The notes beneath the pieces were generated by a model that worked only from the letters and a program-made list of their open reading frames with translations, did not search any database and had not been told where the DNA came from. A program made the translations under genes and the position numbers. A stretch of 7,720 bases of DNA, taken from positions 1 through 7,720 of the forward strand of contig PXDM01000336.1 of NCBI GenBank assembly GCA_003565055.1, read 5' to 3'. Shown piece after piece: positions 1 through 5,995 of the stretch; the stretch's first letter is position 1, and the number at the start of each line of letters is the position of its first letter. Source of the stretch: Paracoccaceae bacterium. Its GTDB lineage: Bacteria; Pseudomonadota; Alphaproteobacteria; Rhodobacterales; Rhodobacteraceae.

Positions 1-135
1 CCGACAGGGCGGATCGACGTGAACACGCTCGACGCGCTGGAAGACCCCTATGGCCACACGAATTTCGGCGTCTATGCGCGGGTGATCGCGGGCGGAGAGA
101 TCGCTCTGGGCGACAGCGCAGGACTTGCAACATGA
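1..135 (+). CDS. MOSC-domain protein, C-terminal end (partial)
   Basis: The first reading frame is open from the window edge and ends in TGA at 133-135, giving the last 44 residues of a protein that starts upstream. The fragment contains NTLDALEDPYGHTNFGVYAR followed by a GEIALGD segment. This matches the end of MOSC domains (molybdenum cofactor sulfurase C-terminal fold), where an NFGVYA strand is followed by a G-x-I-x-x-GD turn. MOSC proteins bind or transfer sulfur and act on the molybdenum cofactor, or are orphan relatives such as YiiM; the true substrate cannot be told from this piece. The stop overlaps the next start codon by ATGA (132-135), so it is probably translated together with the acetyltransferase. 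From memory, many Rhodobacterales have a MOSC gene just before engB-argB, which supports the call. Confidence 0.75.
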   Translation, partial: PTGRIDVNTLDALEDPYGHTNFGVYARVIAGGEIALGDSAGLAT

Positions 136-776
136 GCACCGGCCCTGATCCCGACACGCTGCACCCGATGCCCGGTTTTCCGCGTGTCGTTGCGCTGCGC
201 CCGCTGGCCGCAGGCCGCGCCAATCTGAGCGTCGGCCCCTACAGCTATTATGACGACCCAGAGCACGCGACCGAATTTTTTGACCGCAATGTGTTGCATC
301 ATTTCGATTTGGTCGGGGACCGGCTGATCATAGGGCCGTTTTGCGCCTTTGCGACGGGATGCAGGATCGTGATGAACGGGGCCAATCACGCCATGTCAGG
401 CTTCTCGACCTACCCGTTCAACATCTTCGGCGCAGGCTGGGAAGAGGGCTTTGATCCGGCGACATGGGCGGCCGAAAATCGCGGCGATACTGTGATCGGC
501 GCGGATGTCTGGGTCGGCGCGGAGGCCTGGATTCTGCCCGGCCTGACCATCGGCCCCGGCGCAATCATCGCCGCCAAGGCCGTCGTGACCCGCGACGTGG
601 CCCCCTATGCTGTCGTAGCGGGCAATCCCGCGCGCGAAATCCGCCGTCGCTTCGACGACCAGACCATCGCCGCGCTTCTGGAAATCGCATGGTGGGACTG
701 GCCACCCGCGCAGATCACACGCAACCTCGATGCCATTCGGGGCCGCGATCTGGAACACTTGAGGAGAGCCGCGTGA
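132..776 (+). CDS. Vat/CatB-type (XAT) hexapeptide acetyltransferase
   Basis: A 214-residue protein of the usual size for xenobiotic acetyltransferases (about 210). These trimeric cytoplasmic enzymes move acetyl from acetyl-CoA to a hydroxyl group of streptogramin A (Vat) or chloramphenicol (CatB). Visible family marks are GPYSYYDDP at 35-43, RLIIGPFC at 64-71, MNGANHAM at 81-88 with His86 as the expected catalytic base, STYPFNIFG at 92-100, left-handed beta-helix repeats at about 119-160 (VIGADVWVGA, LTIGPGAIIAAKAVV), AGNPAREIRRRF at 163-174, and the C-terminal AWWDWP at 186-191. Overall it looks closer to Vat than to CatB. The start is the ATG overlapping the MOSC stop, with AGGA at 120-123 as ribosome binding site. 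The downstream junction is a GTGA overlap with engB. The fold is sure. The substrate is not: chromosomal members in environmental bacteria often have unknown substrates, so antibiotic resistance should not be assumed. Confidence 0.9.
   Translation: MSTGPDPDTLHPMPGFPRVVALRPLAAGRANLSVGPYSYYDDPEHATEFFDRNVLHHFDLVGDRLIIGPFCAFATGCRIVMNGANHAMSGFSTYPFNIFGAGWEEGFDPATWAAENRGDTVIGADVWVGAEAWILPGLTIGPGAIIAAKAVVTRDVAPYAVVAGNPAREIRRRFDDQTIAALLEIAWWDWPPAQITRNLDAIRGRDLEHLRRAA
761..766 (+). promoter_or_regulatory. Ribosome binding site of engB
   Basis: GAGGAG lies six bases before the GTG at 773. It fixes the engB start at this GTG, which overlaps the acetyltransferase stop, even though the frame stays open much further upstream. 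Confidence 0.7.
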
Positions 777-1423
777 CCCTGCCCTTCCCCCTTGCCGATG
801 AGCCCGATGCCTTTGCCACGGAAGCCGGCCGCAAATTGCTGACCGGCGAGGTCGATTTCCTCAAGGGCGTTGTCGCCATGGACGGCCTGCCGCCTGCTGA
901 TCGGCTGGAAGTCTGTTTCGCGGGCCGCTCGAATGTCGGAAAATCAAGCCTGATCAACGCGCTGACTGGCCGCAGGGCGATTGCGCGGACCTCGAACACG
1001 CCGGGCCGCACGCAGGAAATCAACTATTTCACGGTTGGTGACAGCCATTATCTGGTCGATCTGCCCGGCTATGGCTTTGCGAAAGCGCCCCTGCCGGTGG
1101 TCGAGAAATGGCAGCGCCTGCTGAAAGCCTATCTCTCGGGCCGCGCGACGCTGCGCCGGGCGTTTTTGCTCATCGACATGCGCCACGGGGTGAAGGATGT
1201 CGATGCCGAGATCATGCGACTTCTGAACCAATCCGCCGTGACCTTTCAGGTCGTGCTGACCAAGGCCGATAAACTGAGCAGCGCCGATCAGGACAAGACA
1301 CTCGCGCAGGTGCGCGCAGCACTCGCGAAACATCCGGCGGCCTTTCCCGAACTGGTCGTGACATCCTCCGAGAAGGGTCTCGGCATTCCCACGCTCCGCG
1401 CGATCATTGCGGGGCTCACCTGA
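773..1423 (+). CDS. engB: Ribosome biogenesis GTP-binding protein EngB/YsxC
   Basis: A 216-residue TRAFAC GTPase needed for late assembly of the large ribosomal subunit; it acts in the cytoplasm and is usually essential. G motifs are in order: G1 GRSNVGKS at 51-58, the G2 threonine at T80 in NTPGRTQ, G3 DLPGYG at 96-101, G4 TKAD at 163-166, and G5 around TSSEKG at 197-202. The GFAKAP that follows G3 and the FLLIDMRHG segment are typical of EngB. Length fits the family (about 200-215). The GTG start is chosen because GAGGAG precedes it, it makes a GTGA overlap with the upstream stop, and the family begins shortly before a similar N-terminal region. The frame reads open far upstream, but that part is the out-of-frame shadow of the acetyltransferase. 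The stop TGA shares one base with the argB ATG (TGATG). Confidence 0.95.
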   Translation: MTLPFPLADEPDAFATEAGRKLLTGEVDFLKGVVAMDGLPPADRLEVCFAGRSNVGKSSLINALTGRRAIARTSNTPGRTQEINYFTVGDSHYLVDLPGYGFAKAPLPVVEKWQRLLKAYLSGRATLRRAFLLIDMRHGVKDVDAEIMRLLNQSAVTFQVVLTKADKLSSADQDKTLAQVRAALAKHPAAFPELVVTSSEKGLGIPTLRAIIAGLT

Positions 1424-2313
1424 TGAAGAAGCAAAAGCCCATGAGCCAAGACTGGTTTGCCACCGCCCGGACGCTGTCCGAGGCGCTCCCCTATCTGCAG
1501 CGCTATGCGGGCGCGATTGTCGTGATCAAATTCGGCGGGCACGCGATGGGCGATGCCGAAGAGATGGCGAGTTTCGCGCGCGATGTGGTCTTGATGCGGC
1601 AAGTGGGCGTCAATCCGGTGATCGTGCATGGTGGCGGGCCGATGATCAACGAGATGCTGGGCAAGCTGTCGATCAAATCCGACTTCGTGCGCGGCAAGCG
1701 GGTGACGGATGCCGCAACGATGGAAGTGGTCGAAATGGTGCTCTCGGGCGCGGTCAACAAGCGCATCGTGCAGGCCATTCAGGACGAGGGCGGGCGCGCC
1801 GTGGGGCTGTCGGGCAAGGATGGCGGCATGGTCACTTGCGAGGCCGATGACCCCGAACTGGGCCTCGTGGGTCGCCCGGTCGAGGTGAATACCGACCTGC
1901 TGCATCACCTGTTCACCGGCGGTTTCATCCCGGTCATCGCGCCCCTCGGCATGGGCCGCGCGGGGGAGACCTTTAACATCAACGGCGACACCGCAGCGGG
2001 CGCGATTGCAGGCGCGCTGAAAGCCGACCGACTGTTGCTGCTCACCGATGTCTCCGGCGTGAAGGATGCCAGCGGGGCCGTGGTCACGCAGCTCAGCCCC
2101 GCACATGTGCGTGATCTGACCGAGGCCGGGGTGATCGCAGGCGGCATGATCCCCAAGACCGAGACCGCGCTTGCGGCGATTGCAGGCGGCGTGCGGGCGG
2201 TGGTGATCCTCGACGGGCGCGCGCCGAATGCGTGTTTGCTGGAGCTGTTCACCGACCACGGCGCGGGCAGTATCATCCGCGACAGCGCCCCGCAGATTGC
2301 ACCGCGAGGCTGA
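1423..2313 (+). CDS. argB: Acetylglutamate kinase (arginine biosynthesis)
   Basis: A 296-residue cytoplasmic enzyme that phosphorylates N-acetyl-L-glutamate with ATP, the second step of arginine synthesis. Landmarks of the amino acid kinase fold are KFGG at 36-39 (K36 in the ATP phosphate site), HGGGP at 69-73, GKRVTDAAT at 91-99, NINGDTAAG at 185-193 with D189 as the expected catalytic-site aspartate, LTDVSGVKD at 207-215, and GGMIPK at 240-245 with K245 as the second catalytic lysine. About 30 residues precede KFGG, including ARTLSEALPYLQRY. This matches the N-terminal helix found in hexameric, arginine-feedback-inhibited kinases and absent from E. coli ArgB, so allosteric inhibition by arginine is likely (inference). 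The ATG at 1423 has only a weak ribosome site and overlaps the engB stop; an in-frame ATG at 1441 is possible, but relatives recalled from Rhodobacter carry a similar short extension. Confidence 0.97.
   Translation: MKKQKPMSQDWFATARTLSEALPYLQRYAGAIVVIKFGGHAMGDAEEMASFARDVVLMRQVGVNPVIVHGGGPMINEMLGKLSIKSDFVRGKRVTDAATMEVVEMVLSGAVNKRIVQAIQDEGGRAVGLSGKDGGMVTCEADDPELGLVGRPVEVNTDLLHHLFTGGFIPVIAPLGMGRAGETFNINGDTAAGAIAGALKADRLLLLTDVSGVKDASGAVVTQLSPAHVRDLTEAGVIAGGMIPKTETALAAIAGGVRAVVILDGRAPNACLLELFTDHGAGSIIRDSAPQIAPRG
2306..2309 (+). promoter_or_regulatory. Ribosome binding site of the iron-sulfur protein
   Basis: GAGG within the last argB codons lies nine bases before the GTG at 2319. It supports that GTG over upstream ATGs, which would place about 80 bases of this gene inside argB. 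Confidence 0.5.
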
Positions 2314-2318
2314 TCCCC

Positions 2319-2966
2319 GTGCCCACACTGGACCAGATCGCGGCATTGGCCAAGCCTCAGGGGCTGGCCGTGCTGGGTCTGTGTCAGGCCGATCGCGCAT
2401 CCTTGCCCGAAGGCATGGCCACGATGGCGCTGCTTGGGCCCGATGCCAGAACGTTCTGGCCGTTCTTCACGGCGAGTGCGGAATATCGCGATGGCGCGCC
2501 CGACCCGATGGACCGCTGGTCCACCCGCGTGATCGGCGCCATGGCGCAGGACTTGTCCGCGCGCGCCGTCTTTCCCTTCGGGGCCACCCCGCCGCATCCA
2601 TTCTATTCCTGGGCGCTGGCCACTGGGCGGGTCTGGTCTTCGCCTGTGCGGTTTCTGGTCCATGCCGAGGCCGGGCTCTGGGTGTCCTTCCGCGGCGCCT
2701 TGGGTTTCGCCACGCCCATCGAAGACGCGCCCGTGCCGCAAAACCCCTGCATGGATTGCGCCGCCCCCTGCGCAACGGCCTGCCCTGTCGCGGCCCTCGC
2801 GCCGGAAGGCTATGATGTCGCGGCTTGCCACGCTTTCCTCGACAGCCCCGATGGGCAGGGTTGCATGACCGGAGGCTGCATCGTGCGCGCCGCCTGCCCC
2901 GTCTCGCAACGCTGGGGCCGCCTGCCCGCGCATTCCGAATTTCATATGAGGCAATTTCACCGATGA
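2319..2966 (+). CDS. 4Fe-4S dicluster ferredoxin-like protein, possible CblC/QueG-like N-terminal domain
   Basis: A protein of 215 residues from a GTG start five bases after the argB stop. The C-terminal part holds eight cysteines: C144, C147, C151, C155 in CMDCAAPCATACPV, then C170, C182, C187 and C193, the last in AACPV. Two Cys-Pro endings and this number suggest two [4Fe-4S] clusters, but the first motif is C-x2-C-x3-C-x3-CP, one residue longer than the classical C-x2-C-x2-C. No signal peptide or membrane segment is seen, so it is probably cytoplasmic. The N-terminal half carries FWPFF at 46-50, a DP-x-DRWSTRV stretch at 62-71 and GLWVSFRG at 119-126. From memory these resemble the cobalamin-binding fold of CblC/MMACHC and the N-terminus of epoxyqueuosine reductase QueG; this is inference. 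It is too short for QueG and lacks its HEAT-repeat tail. Function is unknown; electron transfer or a corrinoid-dependent reaction is possible. The stop overlaps the next ATG (ATGA). Confidence 0.8.
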   Translation: MPTLDQIAALAKPQGLAVLGLCQADRASLPEGMATMALLGPDARTFWPFFTASAEYRDGAPDPMDRWSTRVIGAMAQDLSARAVFPFGATPPHPFYSWALATGRVWSSPVRFLVHAEAGLWVSFRGALGFATPIEDAPVPQNPCMDCAAPCATACPVAALAPEGYDVAACHAFLDSPDGQGCMTGGCIVRAACPVSQRWGRLPAHSEFHMRQFHR

Positions 2967-3472
2967 CCTTGCGCCTGATCCTGACCCGCCATGCGAAATC
3001 GAACTGGGACAATCCGCTCGACACGGATCACCAGCGCCCGCTTGCCCCGCGCGGGCTGCGCGCGGCCCCGCTGATCGGGCAATGGCTGCGCGCGCGCGGG
3101 TATGTGCCTGGCGAAGCGCTGGTCTCTGATGCCACACGCACGCGCCAGACTTGGGCGCTGTTGCAGGCGGAATTCACGGCCGAGAGCCCCGCCCGCTTCG
3201 AGCCCGCGCTCTATCTGGCTGCGCCAGAAGTGATGCTACGCGCTCTGCAAACGGCGCGCGCGGAGACGGTCATGATGCTCGGACATAATCCCGGCATCGC
3301 CGAATTTGCGCATCAACTCCTGCGCAGGCCCCTCAGCCATCCGGGTTTTGCAGGCTTTCCGACCTGTGCGACACTGGTGGCCGAGTTCGATATTGACCAA
3401 TGGGCCGAGTTGCAGCTTGGGACAGGCAGGGCGCGTGATTTCGTGGTGCCGCGCGAATTGGCGCAAGGGTGA
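2963..3472 (+). CDS. SixA-like histidine phosphatase family protein
   Basis: A 169-residue member of the histidine phosphatase (phosphoglycerate-mutase-like) superfamily, of SixA size (E. coli SixA is about 160). The phosphate pocket residues are visible: TRHAKSNWD at 8-16 with R9 and H10 (H10 the expected phospho-acceptor), SDATRTRQT at 55-63 supplying an arginine, and LGHNPGI at 106-112 with H108. The KSNWD that follows RHA is typical of the SixA branch. SixA dephosphorylates phosphohistidine on a signalling or phosphotransfer protein; the partner here is unknown. It is cytoplasmic, with no signal peptide. The start is the ATG overlapping the ferredoxin stop, with GAGG at 2948-2951. It is the last gene of the + strand block and ends 7 bases before the stop codon of the convergent atp12 gene. 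Confidence 0.88.
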   Translation: MTLRLILTRHAKSNWDNPLDTDHQRPLAPRGLRAAPLIGQWLRARGYVPGEALVSDATRTRQTWALLQAEFTAESPARFEPALYLAAPEVMLRALQTARAETVMMLGHNPGIAEFAHQLLRRPLSHPGFAGFPTCATLVAEFDIDQWAELQLGTGRARDFVVPRELAQG

Positions 3473-3479
3473 TGACCGC

Positions 3480-4199
3480 TCAACCTGTGCGGCGCGCCGC
3501 GAAATAGAATCGCGCGGCCTGCAGGAACGCGTCGCGTCGACCTTGCGTCAGTGCCTCGGCCTCCGGGTCGCTGCCCCATTGCGCGATCTGCCAGTCCTCA
3601 TCGACGCGCGAGGCGAGCCAGAGCGCATCAGGCGCGGCGAAGCGGTCGAGCACAGCCAGTCCGATGATCAGCGAGCCGCTCATCGCCACCAGATCGTGAA
3701 ACGCGGTCAGCTCAAACGCGCCGAGCCGCGCGACTTCTGCTTCAAAGCTGCGCAGCAGCGCTTGCGGCTGGGGCTGGTGGATCACCCCTTCGCGCACAAG
3801 CGGCCTGCGCCCATAGCGATGCGCGGCCCAGTCGATCAGCGGATCCCAGGCTTCGGCTTCACGCATGACCAGCTCTTCGGGCGCTGTGGCGCGGTAGCAG
3901 ACCAGATCACTGTCGCCATAGGCCGCGATGATCTCCGTGACCTCGGCCTTCTGCCCGCGCACCTTGTCGATGGCGGAATTGGCCGCGCGGGTGGCGGGCA
4001 GGCGCGCAGGCTCGATCACCTCGCCCTGTGCACGCCATTCCTCAGCGATCATCTCGGCCAGCGCCTCGGTCGGCACGATCAGCGGGGATTTGGCCGGGGT
4101 TTTCAGCGCCCGCCCGTCCAGCGTCACACCGTAACCGCCGTCAACCGTGCTGACGGCAACCTCGCTCCAGAACCGCTTCTTGACCCAACCACCGCTCAT
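3480..4199 (-). CDS. ATP12-family F1-ATPase assembly chaperone
   Basis: A 239-residue protein matching the ATP12 chaperone family. Family marks are WVKKRFW at 5-11, LDGRALKTPAKSPLIVPT at 27-44, AEEWRAQ at 52-58, LPATRAANSAID at 67-78, YGDSDLVCYRA at 94-104, and WDPLIDWA at 118-125, followed by the helical C-terminal domain. In mitochondria Atp12 holds the F1 alpha subunit until it joins beta. Homologues are common in alphaproteobacteria, and the Paracoccus denitrificans protein has been studied structurally, so a role in assembly of the ATP synthase F1 sector in the cytoplasm is expected (known for the family, inferred here). No ATP synthase genes are nearby. The ATG overlaps the stop of the HAD gene by ATGA at 4196-4199, and a GGGGGA lies just upstream, indicating coupled translation as the last gene of the - strand operon. 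Confidence 0.92.
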   Translation of the reverse strand: MSGGWVKKRFWSEVAVSTVDGGYGVTLDGRALKTPAKSPLIVPTEALAEMIAEEWRAQGEVIEPARLPATRAANSAIDKVRGQKAEVTEIIAAYGDSDLVCYRATAPEELVMREAEAWDPLIDWAAHRYGRRPLVREGVIHQPQPQALLRSFEAEVARLGAFELTAFHDLVAMSGSLIIGLAVLDRFAAPDALWLASRVDEDWQIAQWGSDPEAEALTQGRRDAFLQAARFYFAARRTG

Positions 4200-4852
4200 G
4201 CTGTCCCCCAGATCTCCGCCAAGGCACCGGGCAGGGCCGCGAAGTCGTCGATCACGCGCGCCCCGAGCGTCGCGCCCGGATGATAACCCCAGCTCACCCC
4301 CAGCGCAGCCACACCCGCGGCCTCGGCCATCTCTATGTCGAAACGCGTATCTCCGACCATGACAGCCTGCGCGGCCGCGATTCCGGTGTCACGCAGACAA
4401 GCGGCGATCATCGACGGGTGCGGCTTCGAGGGATGATCATCAGCCACCTGCATCGAGGCGAAACGCCCCGCCCAGCCATGTGCCGCGACCAGATGATCCA
4501 GCCCGCGCCGGGATTTGCCCGTGGCAATGGCGAGCACCACCCCGTCGCGCTGCGCCAGCGCATCAAGCGCCTCTGCCGCGCCGGGATAGAGCGGCGAGAG
4601 CGCGGCTGCGCGTTCGGCGGCGAATGTGTCCTTATAGGCTGCGACAAGCCGTGCCTGCGCCTGCGCGTCCAGATCGGGCGCAAGCTCTGCCATGGCGACG
4701 GGCAGCGACAGGCCCACGATCCCGAGCACTTGTGCGCGCGATGGTGTGGGCAGCCCGAGCGCTGTGAAAGCGCCCTCCATCGCCGCAAGGATGTGGCGCT
4801 GGCTGTCAACCAGCGTGCCATCAACGTCAAAAATGACCAGCCTGCGCGTCAT
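4196..4852 (-). CDS. HAD-IA family hydrolase, phosphoglycolate phosphatase-like
   Basis: A 218-residue haloacid dehalogenase-type phosphatase. The four motifs are complete: motif I DVDGTLVDS at 9-17 with D9 the expected nucleophile and D11 the acid/base, motif II IATGKS at 109-114 with T111, motif III K143 in SKPHP, and motif IV GDTRFD at 167-172 for magnesium. The helical cap lies between motifs I and II (about residues 20-90), the C1 cap of the Gph subgroup, and the GVSWGYHPG tail at 185-193 is typical of that subgroup. Phosphoglycolate is a plausible substrate, but the subgroup also hydrolyses other small phosphates, so no symbol is given. It overlaps rluC upstream and atp12 downstream, each by four bases. 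A purine-rich GAGGGGGAGG immediately before the ATG serves as ribosome binding site. Confidence 0.92.
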   Translation of the reverse strand: MTRRLVIFDVDGTLVDSQRHILAAMEGAFTALGLPTPSRAQVLGIVGLSLPVAMAELAPDLDAQAQARLVAAYKDTFAAERAAALSPLYPGAAEALDALAQRDGVVLAIATGKSRRGLDHLVAAHGWAGRFASMQVADDHPSKPHPSMIAACLRDTGIAAAQAVMVGDTRFDIEMAEAAGVAALGVSWGYHPGATLGARVIDDFAALPGALAEIWGTA

Positions 4853-5889
4853 GCCTCCCCCTCGAACGGGTCCGCAGGCACATCGCGCGGATCGAGTCCG
4901 AAGACCTGCCAGCTCTGCGCCATATGCTCGGGCAGAGGCGCGGTCAGGCTCAGCGTCTCGCCCGTCACCGGATGCTCCAGCCGGAGCGAGCGCGCATGCA
5001 GGTGCAGCTTCTTGCTGACCGCACCACCAATCCCCGCGCCCCAGCCATCGCCGAGATTTTCCTGCGCCGAGCCGCCATATTTGCCGTCGCCGATGATCGG
5101 ATGACCGAGCTCAGCCATATGCGCGCGCAACTGATGCGTTCGCCCCGTGATCGGCGAGAGCGCCACCCAAGCCGCGCGCCCGCCCAGCCGTTCGAGCACC
5201 GCGAAATCCGTCTGCGCACGCTTCGCGCCCTCGATCCCGGCGACCTCGTCGGGCATGACACAGCGCATCTTCTCGCCTGTGCCGCGCCCGCCCGCCTTGA
5301 CCAGCCCGTATTTGATTGTGCCCATCGCGGGCGTCGGCACGCCCGCGACCAGCGCCCAGTAGATCTTGCGCGTCAGGCGGTGACGGAATGCCTCGGCCAG
5401 CCGCCGCGCCACACGCGGGGTGCGTGCCAGCAAGAGCACACCCGACGTGTCCTTGTCGAGCCGATGCACCAGAACCGGGCGTTCCTTGTAGCCGAAGGTC
5501 AGCGCCTCGCTCAGCCCATCGATATGACGCGCGCCCTGCCCGCTTCCACCCTGCGAGGGCAGACCGGGGGGCTTGTTGAGCGCGATGATATGCTGGTCCT
5601 TCCACATCACGGCGGCCTGGATCATCTCCGCATCCGCGACACTGATCTTCTGCGTGCGCAGGACCGGGGCCGCGGGCGCGTCCGGCAAGGGCGGGATACG
5701 CACCTCTGCGCCCGGCTGCACCCGCGTCGAGGCCTGCACCCGCGCACCATCCACACGAATATCGCCCTTGCGGCAGGCTTTCTCGATCAGCCCCTGCGTG
5801 AGCTGCGGGAACTGGCGCTTGAGCCAGCGATCCAGCCGCTGCTCGCCATCTTCCGCACCCACTTGCCGTATCTGCACCTTGCTCATCAT
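4849..5889 (-). CDS. rluC: RluA-family 23S rRNA pseudouridine synthase, RluC type
   Basis: A 346-residue enzyme that isomerises uridines to pseudouridine in 23S rRNA. An S4 RNA-binding domain covers about residues 17-70 (RLDRWLKRQFP, KGDIRVDGARV). The RluA-type catalytic domain follows: LNKPPGLPSQGGSG at 104-117, then HRLDKDTSG at 142-150 with D145 as the catalytic aspartate, and GRTHQLRAHMAELGHPIIGD towards the C-terminus. The GGSG after NKPPG favours RluC (which modifies positions 955, 2504 and 2580 in E. coli) over RluD, but the assignment within the family is not certain. Two ATGs in a row at 5889 and 5886 are both possible starts; the first is used. It is the first gene of the operon with the HAD hydrolase and atp12, joined by an ATGA overlap at 4849-4852, and it faces the divergent FMN-binding gene across 106 bases. 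Confidence 0.9.
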   Translation of the reverse strand: MMSKVQIRQVGAEDGEQRLDRWLKRQFPQLTQGLIEKACRKGDIRVDGARVQASTRVQPGAEVRIPPLPDAPAAPVLRTQKISVADAEMIQAAVMWKDQHIIALNKPPGLPSQGGSGQGARHIDGLSEALTFGYKERPVLVHRLDKDTSGVLLLARTPRVARRLAEAFRHRLTRKIYWALVAGVPTPAMGTIKYGLVKAGGRGTGEKMRCVMPDEVAGIEGAKRAQTDFAVLERLGGRAAWVALSPITGRTHQLRAHMAELGHPIIGDGKYGGSAQENLGDGWGAGIGGAVSKKLHLHARSLRLEHPVTGETLSLTAPLPEHMAQSWQVFGLDPRDVPADPFEGEA

Positions 5890-5909
5890 AACCCCCGCAT
5901 GTCCCGCCT

Positions 5910-5938
5910 TCCTTTCCCCGCCACGCCACAGATGTCAA
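5910..5938 (-). promoter_or_regulatory. Candidate sigma-70 promoter for rluC operon
   Basis: Reading leftward, a perfect TTGACA lies at 5938-5933. A -10 placed after the usual 17 bases would be AAAGGA at 5915-5910, a poor match to TATAAT. Alphaproteobacterial promoters often keep the -35 TTG well and the -10 poorly, so the placement is plausible. Transcription would begin only about 12-15 bases before the rluC ATG. The -35 is the strong part; the -10 is a guess. Confidence 0.35.
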
Positions 5939-5944
5939 CGTCTG
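5929..5944. promoter_or_regulatory. Imperfect palindrome overlapping the candidate -35 (possible operator)
   Basis: CAGATGTCAACGTCTG is a 16-base dyad in which six of eight base pairs match. It covers the TTGACA of the rluC promoter candidate and lies about 50 bases before the divergent FMN-binding gene, so a dimeric regulator here could affect both. A dyad of this size can arise by chance. Confidence 0.2.
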
Positions 5945-5984
5945 GTCGGGCCATGCAAGGCAGGATAGACTGGCGAGACAAGAC

Positions 5985-5989
5985 AGGAG
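5985..5989 (+). promoter_or_regulatory. Ribosome binding site of the FMN-binding gene
   Basis: AGGAG lies six bases before the ATG at 5996 and decides that start. A second ATG at 5992 is only two bases from it and in another frame. Confidence 0.7.
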
Positions 5990-5995
5990 ACATGC

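Noticed and set aside
464..772. N-terminal extension of EngB back to 464
   Set aside because: The added 103 residues are Arg-rich shadow sequence of the acetyltransferase; the GTG at 773 with GAGGAG gives the normal family length.
1288..3137. Long - strand open frames opposite argB and the iron-sulfur gene (370 and 410 codons)
   Set aside because: His/Arg/Ala-rich translations with no domain motif, lying opposite clear genes; typical of stop-poor antisense frames at high G+C.
3489..3518. Hairpin inside the 3' end of atp12 as a terminator for the SixA-like gene
   Set aside because: The stems are short G+C alternations expected in this sequence, the loop is 11 bases and no T-run follows; noted only as a weak possibility.
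5943..5971. + strand promoter TGGTCG - 17 bases - TAGACT for the FMN-binding gene
   Set aside because: The -35 matches TTGACA at only two positions; not supported well enough to list.
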